Shown here one piece after another: positions 18,701 through 29,425 of a stretch of 64,000 bases of DNA. The notes below the pieces were generated by a model. It did no database searches. It was not told the origin of the DNA and saw only the letters and a list, made by a program, of their open reading frames with translations. The position numbers were made by a program, and so were the translations under genes. Position 1 is the stretch's first letter, and the number at the start of each line of letters is the position of its first letter. The stretch is from Euglena gracilis (taxonomy: Eukaryota; Euglenida; Euglenophyceae; Euglenales), in assembly GCA_039621445.1 (NCBI GenBank), contig CP154956.1, positions 40,326,553 through 40,390,552 of the forward strand, written 5' to 3'.

Positions 18701-19345
18701 AAAATAATATACATGGCAAAAAGGCAGTTGGCTGCCATTTTGGGTCAAATAAGATGCAACCTAATTGCCCTGCCCTTTTTAGGGGTTTTAACGGACACCC
18801 TGGCAATTTATGTTTTGGCAAAGTCCACGGCCCCCTGGGACTCAAAACACCCCATTTCCCAGGATATCAAAGCCCAATTAAGGGATTTAAAAATTATGCT
18901 GGACACCTGGGGGGCAGACCCTTCCCCAAAAGTGCAACCAGAGATTTGAACTCAGACAGCAGCATCCATGCCTGGGGACATCCACACATGAGAAATTGTG
19001 CAGGAATTTTGGAGAAAAGACTCCATTTTGCACATAAATGTAAAGGAGCTCCGTGCAGCAATCAGCACTGTGAAAAGTTTGAGCAAACTTGGGGAAACAG
19101 TTTCTTTGTCCGTAGATAACCAGGTAATTTTACTATTACCTGACAAAAGGGGGGGGGAGAAAAGACCCCTTCAACAAAATGCTAAGACCATTTTCAAACG
19201 GAGCATGGAACAACAAGTAAACTTCCAAGTCAGCTGGGTGCCTTCAAAAGAATGCCTAGCAAACCCCATCAGCAGATGGAAAACGGACAGGGGGGATTAC
19301 TCTTTAGACCCCCAACTTTTTCACTGGCTAAAACAGCATTTCTAA
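18701..19345 (+). pseudogene. RNase H of DIRS-type element, copy 1
   Basis: The segment contains SDSSIHAWG, then (frame from 18,998) LHINVKELRAAISTVKSL, SLSVDNQVI and WVPSKECLANPISRWKTD, ending in DYSLDPQLFHWL. This is the RNase H order of DIRS-like elements, where the catalytic Asp/Glu/Asp fall in the SDSS, KELRAA and VDNQ segments. The frame shifts around 18,700 and 19,000. It removes the RNA strand of the RNA-DNA hybrid. Confidence 0.7.
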
Positions 19346-19399
19346 AATTTCATACATCTGGAAACAGGTTTTTTTGCATCACCAGGCAACAAAAAATTG

Positions 19400-20605
19400 C
19401 CCAATTTCGTTGCCAGGTGGCCCCACTGGGAGATATAACTGAATTACAGTGTCCACTGGACAACATGGGGGATCTCTATGCAAACCCTCCCTGGTCAGTA
19501 AGTCAAAAATGTTTGCCCAGGTTGAAAGTGTTTCAACAGACCAAAGTTTTGATGGTCACCACCTACTGGGATTCAGCCACATGGTGGCCCCAGTTAATAA
19601 AAATGAAATTTCCAGGACCCTCTACCTGAAAATCACCCCCTACAGGGGTATGTTCACCTATTGCAGGGGGGAACAAATGCCACCCCCCAGTTGCCCCCTG
19701 TTTTGCAAGATTTGCTCAAGAAATTTTTGGAAGGGCAACAGATTCAGGTTAAAACCATTTACGATTTACTGGGGAGAAACCCTAGTTTAAAACATTATCA
19801 GAGTGCTTTTTCACTTCTGTGGGTAATTTTGGAGCAAATGGGGGTGCCACCCCCTGAAGCCACCACAGACCAAGTGGCTGACGCTTTAATACAATTATTC
19901 CAATTTTCCAAGGCCCAAGCCCGGAATGCATACAGTGCTATGCTTTTGATTCCTGGGTTTGGTTGGCTAAGATTCTACACCCTGTTGACTTCTTACAAGA
20001 GGCTTTGGAACCAAAATCTGGAAACGTATGGGGCATTTTGGGACCCACTCTCAATCCTCCTGGGGTTGGCTAAGGCCCCAATGCCCAGTGATATTTGTAC
20101 GTTGCGTACAAAACTTATTTTTTGCCCACGAATCCTCTGTTTATACCGATCCTCAGACTTTGCACAAGTCAAACGAACCACCAGTGTGTTGGGTTGTGCA
20201 CCCTACATCAAGATTAAGCGTAAAGGACAGAAATTCCACTAGTGGGAATGGGTTGTGTCCATACCCCAGTGTCCCCAAATAAGCCCATTTCATTTAATGA
20301 TGTGCAATGTAGCTGCTACACGTTCATTCGTCAGACCTGGGTGCCCCCTTCTGATTTCATGAAAAACTCCCTTCTGGGCCATGAGTTCAGATACCATTGC
20401 TTCTATCTCAAAAGAATTTTTGGCCAAGCCTGGGGTAACCCCCCAGGTATGGAGGTCCCACTCCACCAGAGGGGCAGGAGTTGGTTTACTCAAGACGTTT
20501 GGCCTTTCTGCCGAGGAAATTTGTGAATTTGGCCAGTGAAGAGGGGTGGAAGCTTTTACAGCCCATTACAAAAGACTTGGTGCCCAAGGTGCCCTAAAAA
20601 ATGTC
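19400..20605 (+). pseudogene. Tyrosine recombinase of DIRS-type element, copy 1
   Basis: A shifted N-terminal part (PLDNMGDLYANPPWSVSQ) is followed by the core frame 19,661-20,242 with LYRSSDFAQV, the first catalytic Arg box. A frame change then gives HSTRGAGVGLLKTFGLSAEE (H-x-x-R box) and the terminal AFTAHYKRLGAQ, whose Tyr is the likely nucleophile. A TGA near 20,537 stands where copy 2 has Trp. The enzyme would integrate a circular cDNA through a 3'-phosphotyrosine link. Several frame breaks make it inactive. Confidence 0.75.
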
Positions 20606-21540
20606 CTGGGCGGATGCCCTGGAATCAAGGCCAAGCAGGTCACCACTTCAAGGGCCATGGGGGCCAGTTTTACAAACAAATCCCCTCAGGAAGGGGCAGA
20701 AAAGGTCTTTCAAATCTCCCCAATTCATCTAACAAGACAACCCCTCTCAAGGGGAAAAGGGGGCGCCACAGCAGCCCCCCCAGATTTCCAGTGGGGTTGG
20801 ACGCCAAGAAGAACTAAAGGCATGGAAGACCAACAACTGGATTATGGAAAAATATTTACACATGGAGGCCTTGAAGGCCAGCAGGGTGGAACCACAGTGG
20901 CCACCAAGAAGCTAAGGCAGCTGCTGGATAAATCCCCCGAGGGACCCACAGGGGCCCTCTTCCAAAAAAGGGGGAAAAAGGGACCCACAGTGGCCCTTTT
21001 GGAGGGAGGGGCAGGAACCCCTCCTCAATGTATTTCTCAATTCCCGATGATTCAATCAAGAAGGGGGGTGACCCACAGAGGCCCTCCTATGGCATGTTAA
21101 GCAACCACATTAACCTGCAGAAGACACGATAGGCAAAACAGGTGCATTAAGCCCTATGATATGTCTTCCAACAACAAGGTCCTCCAGGGAGGTGAGCAGA
21201 GAGGGAGAGAGTGCATGCACATCCCCCCAGAAAAAAAAACTTTTTCCAAGGGCCCAAGCCCCAGGGGACCTAGTGGTGCTATGTCCAACACCCCCAGCCC
21301 AGCTTCCCACAAAATCATCTCATCCAGGAAATAGATTCCATGGAGGGAAAATGGGGAGACACCCCCCTCCATCAATGATTGCAAAAAAGCCTGAAAGGGT
21401 GGACAAGAAATGCCCCCCCAACAACATGTCAACTCATAAGGGATGGCACTCAACCCCCCTGGGTAAACCCACCAAAGTTGTCCACCCACCCAAAACCCAG
21501 AGCAAATTTAAACCTACACCAAGCAAAAAAAATACTGCAG
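20606..21540 (+). pseudogene. DIRS-type element copy 2: 5'-truncated gag-like region
   Basis: Copy 2 starts head to tail behind copy 1, directly after LGAQGAL of its recombinase. Its gag-like part is shortened. It matches copy 1 in pieces (GRGRKG; IQSRRGVTHRGPPMA; FPRAQAPGDLV; KVVHPPKTQSKF). A roughly 40-base tandem insert (TGTTACCACTGTGTTACCAT area, 21,573-21,632) precedes the RT and is absent from copy 1. Confidence 0.6.
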
Positions 21541-22953
21541 GATTATGAAAAATCCTGCATCCGTAAAGACATGTGTTACCACTGTGTTACCATGATACCA
21601 CCATGTGGGACCACTGTGTTCATCCGTGGATCCGTAAAGAGGGTGAGGGATTCAAACACCCAGCACCTTATCCCCTGGTTTTTGATTTCAAAACCAGAAG
21701 GGGGACAGACAAAATGGAGATTAATCAGCGATTGCAGGGAATTAAATGAACTGTTCCAAGTGAGACTTTTCAAGATAGATCACATCCAGCATATTTTTAC
21801 TGTGTACTGGGCAGCAAAAATAGACCTGAAGGATGCTTACTTCCACATCCCCGTGTGCTCGGCCCTAAGGCCATTTCTAAGACATCAGGTAGGGGGGCAG
21901 ACCTGGGAATTCCAGGCAGGCTGTTTTGGCCTAAATGTAATGCGCCAAATTTTCATGTCAGTAATGAAGACATTCGAAAAGCTGTGGAGGAAAAAGGGCA
22001 TCCAGGTGTTTGTTTACTTGGACGACATTTTGCTGGTGGCCCCAACAAAAAACATCCTATAAAATCACCTGAACACAGTGGTCAGGGATTTAATCAGATC
22101 AGGATTCAACATCAATGTAAAATGTCCCCCCTGCAGCCCACCCAAGTGGTAAACATCTGGGTTTTCAACTAAACTTCTAACAAGGAAAGTTACAGGTGCC
22201 CCCACAGAGAATAAAGACAGTAAAAAGGAGCTGGGAAAAATGGTGAAAAATGTTACATGTCAAAAATGCAGTTGGCTGCGGTTTTGGGCCAAATCAGATG
22301 CAACCTAATGGCCCTGTCCTTTCTAAAGGCCTTTACGGACACCCTGGCAAATTTTCTGGTGGAAAATTCCAACTCACCTTGGGACTCAAAACACCCATTT
22401 CCCAAAAAATAAAGGACCAATTAAGAGAAATGAAAATTCTACTGGACTCCTGGGGGGGGCAGACCCTTCCCCCAAAGGGCAACCAGAGAGTTGCACTCAG
22501 ACGGAAGTACCCATGCTTGGGGGGGGGCTAGACATTCGAACAGGCAAAATTTTGCAAGAGTTTTGGAGGGAAAACTCCACTTTGCACATAAATTTCAACG
22601 AATTAAGTGCAACAATAAGCACAGTACAAAGCCTCATCCAGCCAGGAGAAACTGTGTCCCTGTGAGTGGACAATCAAGTAATTTACTATTACTTAACAAA
22701 AGGGGGGGGGGCAGAAAAGACCCCTTCAATTCCATGCTAAGACCCTTTTGCAAATTGTGCATGGAACACAACATAAACCTGCAAGTGAAGTGGGTCCATT
22801 CAAAGGAATGCCTAGCAGACCCCATAATCAGGTGGGAAATGGACAGGGGGGATTATTCACTGGACCCCCAACCTTTTCAAAGGCTAAGGCAGCAGTTCAA
22901 AAATTACACAAGCCTGAAAAGAGACATTTTTGCCTCACCAGGCAAAAAAACAC
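21541..22953 (+). pseudogene. DIRS-type element copy 2: RT and RNase H
   Basis: RT frame 21,379-22,062 holds HLIPWFLISKPEGGQTKWRL, AAKIDLKDAYFHIPVCSALR and VYLDDILLVAP (catalytic YLDD at about 22,012-22,026). It stops at a TAA just after. RNase H remnants follow (NLQVKWVHSKECLADPII, DYSLDPQPFQRLRQQF). The element is cut at 22,953 by an LTR retrotransposon. Its recombinase resumes at 35,631, and copy 1 around 19,380-19,425 aligns across the joined ends. Confidence 0.85.
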
Positions 22954-23453
22954 TGTAAAGGGGTCCTAACCCAAAATTTGCCTTAGTGGTGCTGAAAATC
23001 CCTGAAATACCATTTTGTGGTTTTCAGTCCAATTTAACCTAGGGAAAAGATTATTATGGTTCGGCTTGAAGGCCTGAACTCAATTTTTGACCTTGCTGGG
23101 CCGATTCCTTAAAATTTTCAAGACCGGCCGACCAATTTTCCACAGTAGAATTTGCCAGTTTTCCCTAATTAACCTAAGAAAGTCCCCACTCGAACCCACC
23201 AATTTCAAACCCAATCACACACACAGGGTTCTTATCCCACACCATGCAATGGTACAACCATACAAAAAAATCAATTGATTGTGCATGCAAGAACAAGATT
23301 TTGATAGAATTTTGGATTTCATGGTTCAATAGAAAAGACTCTAGATGAAAAAAGCAATATTTGATTATGTTGACTTCGAGGCCCGGCGGCCGCGTCAAAA
23401 AACAGCCGAGGCCGAAGGATCCACGAAAACTTCGAACCAAGGTCGGGGTTTCA
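22954..23453 (+). repeat. 5' LTR of the outer element
   Basis: TG...CA ends; partner at 35,119-35,630. The copies differ by scattered substitutions and by a short gap near 22,970, where the 3' LTR has about 12 extra bases. The insertion is therefore not very recent. Confidence 0.9.
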
Positions 23454-23468
23454 TGGAGGTCCTACCCG
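23454..23468 (+). promoter_or_regulatory. Candidate primer-binding site of the outer element
   Basis: TGGAGGTCCTACCCG abuts the 5' LTR and begins with TGG, the complement of a tRNA CCA end. The matching tRNA was not identified. Confidence 0.5.
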
Positions 23469-23938
23469 GATCCTCCGGTCAGAGCGAGGCCCTCCAGGCT
23501 GCTGAAGCACAAGAAAGACAAAGAAGAAGGACAAGAAGACAGATTGAAGCAGAAGTTACAAAAAAGACATTGTTGAAGCTGCGCGGTATGGAAGCTGGTG
23601 GACGTCATCAGGCGGACACATACAACATACGACCATGGTGTGCCAGTATACAACCCCCAACCACAGCCCTAAGGCTCCTAAAGAACTCGAAGAAATACAG
23701 GCATTCAGAAGTGTCATGTGGGAGAATTTCAGTGCCACAATGCATTCCATCTGCAGGTTTTTCAGAAAGATATTTCTTGCCAAATTTACTTGTAGCATCA
23801 CCACATATTTTTCAGAAAAGTGAATTCCCAGCAGATTTTCATGGGTTACCACTGAATTTTCAGACCCGACAAGATTTTTCACAGTCAAGTTGGCCAAATT
23901 CAGCACGAATTACGCTTGGGACCCAGAAGTTTCTGTAA
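23469..23938 (+). pseudogene. Outer element, N-terminal gag-like fragment
   Basis: The frame ending at 23,938 begins just inside the LTR. It is rich in Glu/Arg/Gln at first (QAAEAQERQRRRTRRQIEAE), a likely coiled coil, then loses character. From 23,939 to 24,370 no gene is seen. That stretch has two tandem units of about 80 bases around 24,190-24,345 sharing ATCCTCCGTAC, and then the 1.3-kb gag block begins. Confidence 0.4.
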
Positions 23939-24370
23939 TTTTCTCAAGACTCCCCACAGTTTTTGCCAACGGCATGCTTTTTCAGCACGATGTATTGTGG
24001 GGGGCAGGGTCCCATTTACAAAGTGGCACGTATTTTCCCCCTCAAAAAAACCCACGCGTTGTCTCAGTTGTCTCACCCAAGGATCTTTCAGTTCTCAAGG
24101 GATAATATATAATAATAAAAGTGATAATGGATAACAGATAATTTTCCCTTTCCCCGTCACAGAAATTTACTGTGACTTTGGCGTTTTTTTCAGCCCAGAC
24201 GGTCGAAGATGGGTGATATCCTCCGTACAGGACAACTTTCCCTGGTGCCACAAATTTTTGCTGTAGCTTTTACATCTTTTCAGCCAATCTTGTCGGGCAT
24301 GGGTGGAATCCTCCGTACGGGAGAAATTTCCCTTTTGCCTCCCAGGCTGTGAGTGGGAACGGATCAGCAT

Positions 24371-25675
24371 TTTTTGGCTGGTGTACGAGAAAAGGGAATT
24401 GTCCTCCTCACACAAATTTCAGCCCCCCCTGTGGAAATGGAGATGGAATGGGAAAACAAAGATCCTTGGGAGGAACGTGCAAGGAGGAGAGTGCACAAAA
24501 TAATTCAGTTTGAGGTGCTTGGCGAAGAATTTTTTCAATTTCCCTGGGCAAAGTTGGAAAAAATTTCAGATCCTCCAGATTCGAAAACGGAAACCGCTTT
24601 GGTCAAAGTGATCAAAATTCAGCGGGATTACAGTCCAATTTAACTTTGGACAACAGCGCCAAAAGGCAAGAACTTTTTGACAAGATATTACCAGTTTTGG
24701 GTTTGGAAAACTCAAATCAAACGCCGTTTCAGGCAGGTTTGCTAAAATTCAAGGATTTGTGGAATTTTCAGCTTTGGTGATTGGGATTGAACGAAGATTT
24801 TCTCAATTGGAGGGTCACATAATTTTCAAACGGACACGATCCCAGGTTATCGCGGAAGGGGGTCAACGTGTACAGTTTTTTCCCCCTGCCCAGACCACTG
24901 GCCGCAAATTTTGTTTTCACACCCCGGGAAGGGAGACCCCCAGCGTCGCTGTGGTGGCGGTGTCTGGGGGTCCACTACCCCGCACCGCTGTGGTGGCGGT
25001 GCTGGGGGGCCCAGCAGCACCAATCACAACGACATCAACCCCAAGACCAAGCTATGTGTTGGGAGCACGGTTGGGACCTGAAATGACGAGAGGGCAGGGG
25101 TTGGGACGAAGAGAGGTGAGCGAGTTGGTTTTTGGAAAATTTCCTTTTCTCCCCCACAGTTGCTCCCTCCCTAGTCAACCTGGGCCCAGAGGTAGGGGGA
25201 GCAACAGTTTTTACCCCCATCACTCCGTTGTTTGTTTCCTCCATAATGGTGGACATTTCTTTCGTTTGTTTGGAAGTAACAACCTCACAAACAATACCCT
25301 GTTTGTTTGCACCCCAGCTAAACGTGTTGGAATTTCCCGTTGAAACACATAAAAAATTTCCATCTGTGATGGCCTTGGTGCAGGTGTGGCTCACAGGGAG
25401 GGGGGCAGGGGTAGGGATGATGGGGGAATGCACCGTTTTTGTTTGCAAAGTTCCAATTTTTCTTTGTATCCGGTTGACAGACATGGTGGAAAATGAGGCA
25501 AAAATCAACAGATTTTGAGGTCACAGGCCTAAATTTTTTTTTCGTTGGTGGAATTTTACACCAAAACTGTCCAGAGTTTCAACAACGTTTTTCGGGATGA
25601 TTGGAAACATTTTGAGACAGAATTTTTGACGATTCAGAAATTTGTCAAATCTCATGCGGACACCTGTCATGTGCG
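24371..25675 (+). repeat. 1.3-kb gag-family block, copy 2 (within the outer element)
   Basis: Matches 15,300-16,606. It encodes fragments 24,759-25,343, 25,132-25,518 and 25,545-25,793 of a Gag-like protein: a helical start, a beta-rich middle and a helical WKHFETEFLTIQKF segment. All are broken by frameshifts. Its place behind the 5' LTR suggests it is the gag of the outer element. Confidence 0.75.
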
Positions 25676-26002
25676 AAGACGGGAATTTACCCAGTTTTTT
25701 CAAAAAGAAAGGAGAAATGGAAGCCAAAACGAAGAAGTAATCAGAAGGGAGTTGGCAAGGGACAAAACGTCGCTTCTTTCACTCCATGGGTGATCATTTG
25801 GACAAAAATTGCTGTTTTCCCCCAGTGATTTTGATTTCCCCCCCGCTCAAAGCATGGGAATGACACAGAGATGTCTTGAACAAACGCAGGGGGGATGGAA
25901 TTTAAAGGGCCAGGTGCCCCCCCCTAAAACGAGCCAACCCCCCGTTTGCTTTGGGGTGACCAAATTCGTTCAAAAAACGCGAAATGAGAAGTTTTCTCAG
26001 AA

Positions 26003-26443
26003 TTGCACCAGAAATCTCCCAAAAAGGGGGGCATCGTCAAAAAATTCTTCAAAGTGGAAGAAGCACCGCTCCCAAACCCCAGCCACACAACCTGTGTAAT
26101 CAGAGCACCGTGTAAGTGTTGTGATAAGGTTGGGAAGATTGCGTCTAACTGTTGGACAAAAATTCTGCATGCAAATCAAGCTCCCCCCGCACCCAGTTTT
26201 GGGCCCCCTGCCCATGGGGGGGGTGAGGACGAGGCAAGGGGGGCGGGACGACCAATTTTAACGAAAAAGGTTGGGAAACAGTCAAAACACAAGGAAAAAG
26301 TGGTGGCCAACGTTTTAGGGGCAACACTTTTGTTCAAGTGCCCCCAGCGCAAAATTTGTTTCAGAAAATATTTGCGCCACAGTCAAACACTTTTGAGGAC
26401 AAAGTCCGGCGATTTTTTGGGTCAAAAGTACCAAAGGTTTTGA
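26003..26443 (+). pseudogene. Gag tail with degenerate zinc knuckle
   Basis: This frame of 146 codons contains CKCCDKVGKIASNCW (about residues 34-48), a CCHC-like knuckle in which the His position reads Lys. Basic linker sequence follows. The segment lies between the gag block and the methyltransferase-like ORF, as a nucleocapsid would. The missing His suggests decay. Confidence 0.5.
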
Positions 26444-26859
26444 AGCTTTTTACGGGAACAAAATCTGGAGGGGAGGTGGACTTGACTTTTGCATCCGTGC
26501 CTTGTATGAAATATAGTCAAGACCCTACCACGTGTGAAAGAAATTTGGAGTATGCCGATTCTCGCACAAAAATGACACTTTCCAACACCCAATTTTTACA
26601 ACCCCCCAGAATTTTCATTCAAATTCCCCGAAACGGCCTTATCAAGGACCGTGAATTTTTGAAAGGGCTGATTTTTTTGAACGTTTATTTTTGTCAGTGT
26701 AGTCCTTTTGACTACAAAAAGCCCACTCGTATTTGGGGAATGGTGGAGGGGTTTTCAAACTGTTTGTGTCCTGGGTTTTTGGTTCAAGTACACCATCCTC
26801 GGTTCCAAAAGACATTTTCACCGTTTTGGTTGAAATATATTTGGTGGGACGTCACATAA
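26338..26859 (+). pseudogene. Cytosine-methyltransferase-like segment in the outer LTR element
   Basis: The frame has 173 codons. Residues about 75-170 read QPPRIFIQIPRNGLIKDREF, then VYFCQCSPFDYKKPTRIWG, then LCPGF and HHPRFQKTF. I recognise the order ENPRxGLLxxRxFM / YCxYxxxYKKPTRIW / LCxG / H-rich as the C-terminal part of C5-cytosine methyltransferase-like domains found in some algal and viral proteins and in some retrotransposons. ENP is altered to IQIP, and no PCQ catalytic loop is visible nearby, so this would be a remnant. The call is from memory of the motif, not a search. It could be another domain with a similar KKPTRIW core. Confidence 0.45.
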
Positions 26860-26878
26860 ATAATACCGAGTCCCAGAT

Positions 26879-27590
26879 TTGGTCATTTTTCAGGTAGACG
26901 GGAAAGAGGAAAGGCGTATTCCAAAGGGGGAGGGTTTGGTGTTGGTCCCCCAGGGTACCCCCTCACGAAAGATCCATGACGAAAGGGAATTTTATATTTG
27001 GATAAAACCCACATGTTGGGAAACGGTGGTGGAAGTGGACGATTTTTTTGGTGGAAAAGGAAGAGGGGAGAGTTGACATACATTTTGCACCCCCTCATTT
27101 TCGCAAGTGGAAAAAGTGAATTATTTCAGTTTTCTTCCGCCCGTTTGGGGAAAGAGAAGAAAAAATGGGTTGAACGGTCGACCGATTAAAATTTTGAGTC
27201 TGAGGATTTTACCCAAGGCACAAATTCTGACGTTTTCATTGGGCAAGTGTGGGTGGTGGAATCTATTCATTTTCACGGGTTGTGTTGTTTGGAAGAAAGG
27301 TATAAAGTTGGATTGAACAAAATGGGGATGAGCCCCACTCATTTGGAGCCGAGTGAGTTGGGGGCGTTTCAGGGAATTTTGAGAACGAAACTTGCCCAGG
27401 CATGGGACATGTCCGACGATTTTGTGGGTGAGGCTTTGTAGGTACCCCCCAAGGAATTTTGGGTTCGGAGGAACAATTTTTGGAAGGGCAAGGAGGTGAG
27501 AATTTCACAGATTTGGATTTGCTTTTGAAAAGCAAAAGGTGGACAGATTTTCCAATCGCATTTTTTCTCTAAGAGGTGTATATTTTTGGG
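26879..27590 (+). pseudogene. Unknown ORF fragments downstream of the methyltransferase-like segment
   Basis: Fragments 26,879-27,076, 26,998-27,189 and 27,247-27,441, and a further piece to about 27,570, read like one protein with shifts (HMLGNGGGSGRFFWWKRKR, VESIHFHGLCCLEERYKVG, FQGILRTKLAQAWDMSDD). The family was not recognised. It lies where pol would be expected, but no RT, RNase H or integrase motif is present. From about 27,591 to 27,990 I see nothing coding. Confidence 0.35.
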
Positions 27591-27990
27591 CCAAGATTTG
27601 AGTGATGGCCCGGGAGGGCACGGGTTGATGTGACCCCACAAAAACGGCCGTAAGTCACATCCCCGTTACGGTTGTGGGAAGCGTGACGAATTGTCATTGC
27701 GGGAAACCAATCCCGCGGTTTGCGGGTTTTTTTTCGTTGTTTCTGATTTTTGGTGTTTGGTCGCGACAAGCAACAGATCACGAAATTCAACAAACCCCCC
27801 AACAAAAAAGCTGCAGCGTTTCAAAGAAAGAGGGTAATTTGCTCCTCAAAGAGGGACTAAGCAAAAAACCTCAACGAAAAAGGGATCCCAACCAAAAAAA
27901 GGAGTTTGCTCTTTAAGAGAAAGAGTCACTAATGGAAGGCTAGCCTAACGATAAAACAACCCCCTGAAGCCTAACAACCGGACTTTTTGA

Positions 27991-28246
27991 ATGACGGTTG
28001 GTCAAAACAAAATGGTTCGCAAGGGATGGAAACACAAAACCATGCCCAAGCCCCATTGTAGCTCGGCGTGCAACTTTCGAAGTTGCAACCCGACCTGCCT
28101 TGGGTGCCCCGCAAAGTGCCTGTCTAAGCATGGGTGTCGTGTGGTGTGTGGGGATAAAAACCGCATACCATATCGTGATTGTGAACACACGACTCATACA
28201 TACGCGGCGGCACTGTGGATCGTGGCGGCGGAGGAACGGCGTGAGG
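27991..28246 (+). other. Cys-rich reading frame next to the nested insertion
   Basis: A frame from 27,991 reads HCSSACNFRSCNPTCLGCPA and KCLSKHGCRVVCGDK, with ten Cys in about 35 residues. An overlapping frame is also open. It ends at the nested LTR. No family is recognised and it may be chance composition. Confidence 0.2.
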
Positions 28247-29338
28247 TGACGACCGTTTGAGGTCGACCGCCGGGCGGCGGAGTTTTCCCTTTAGAAGGCC
28301 TTTTTGGGGCGGTTTAGCTTTAAATTTAATGCTTTCTAAAGATTTCCATTAAAATTCCCTCTCCTAGGACGCCCATGGTTTGGTTGTGCAAGGAGAGAGA
28401 TTGAGTAATGCTAGGTATTCCCAAAGGGTGATTTTGGGTCTATTTAGCATATTTTAAGCTTTTTATGCATTTTCCTTTGGTTTTAAGGGAAAATGTTGGA
28501 TTTGGTGAGAGCGCTTGCAAGCGCTTGGAACATATTTTTCTGAGATTGGCGCCTGAGTTCCTGGAGTTTTTGCAGGGGTTTGCAAGACTCAATAATGATG
28601 GAATTCAGCATAATTTATCAAAATCAAGGGGGGAAACCTTGATTTTGACCTGGGTTGGTTGATTTTGATGCAATGGGCAAGAATGTGGGTTTGAGAACGC
28701 TTAGGAATCTGCGCACTCAATCCCAAATTTCACTGCGCATCAGGGGCATCAAAATCATATTCCTCTACACAGGGTTTTCCTCTATTTTCCACTTGTCCAT
28801 TGTCAATTGGTTCAATTACAAACAATTTATCATTGTTGATTCAAGCTTTGGATTTAGAATTGCAAATGGAAGGTTCACAAATCGAGAGCAATCAACAGGT
28901 TGAAAAAGGGGAGGTTTGCCTTCCCCTTACCCCCTCATCTGTGGGAAAAGGGGCAGCGGGTGGGACTCTTCAACTCAGGCAACCACTGGCCAAATTTCAC
29001 CCCAAAACCTCCTTTTTGGCCGGAAACTGTGAGAAAGGACACCCATGGGGGGGTGTTGGCTCTCACTGGTTCAGCTGAGAAGGGAGGGGTTGAAACCCCA
29101 AAGGCACCCCCCTTGGAGATCCCAGTGACACCCTCCTCAGGGGTCGGGGAGGGTCCACGGTGAAGTTCCTCCTAGGAAATGATGGCCCAGATTAGCAACA
29201 GGGGGGTGCAGAATGAGAAAAAAATTCCAACACAAGTCGGCTCGAGGAGCCAAAAAACGATACTATGCCGGAAACTGGGCGGAGGCTTCCGCTTCACCCC
29301 AGCACTGCCGTGGAACATGGCAGCAAGGGTGTGAAACA
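28247..29338 (+). repeat. 5' LTR of the inner element
   Basis: TG...CA ends; partner at 33,730-34,828. The copies differ by a few per cent by eye (for example TGACGACC versus TGACAACC at the start). Confidence 0.92.
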
Positions 29339-29351
29339 TGGTAATCAGATG
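29339..29351 (+). promoter_or_regulatory. Primer-binding site of the inner element
   Basis: TGGTAATCAGATG directly follows the LTR. It resembles TGGTATCAGAGC, the complement of the initiator tRNA-Met 3' end used by many LTR elements, with one inserted A. Confidence 0.5.
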
Positions 29352-29425
29352 TAAATCCTTCAGCCTTCAGTCGGAAATTTTGGGTTGAAATCCCTGCTCA
29401 GAATGTTTTCTTTGATGACCAGCCA

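Noticed and set aside
28002-28260. A zinc-finger gene in the Cys-rich frame
   Set aside because: The Cys spacing fits no finger I know, and two frames are equally open next to an LTR insertion.
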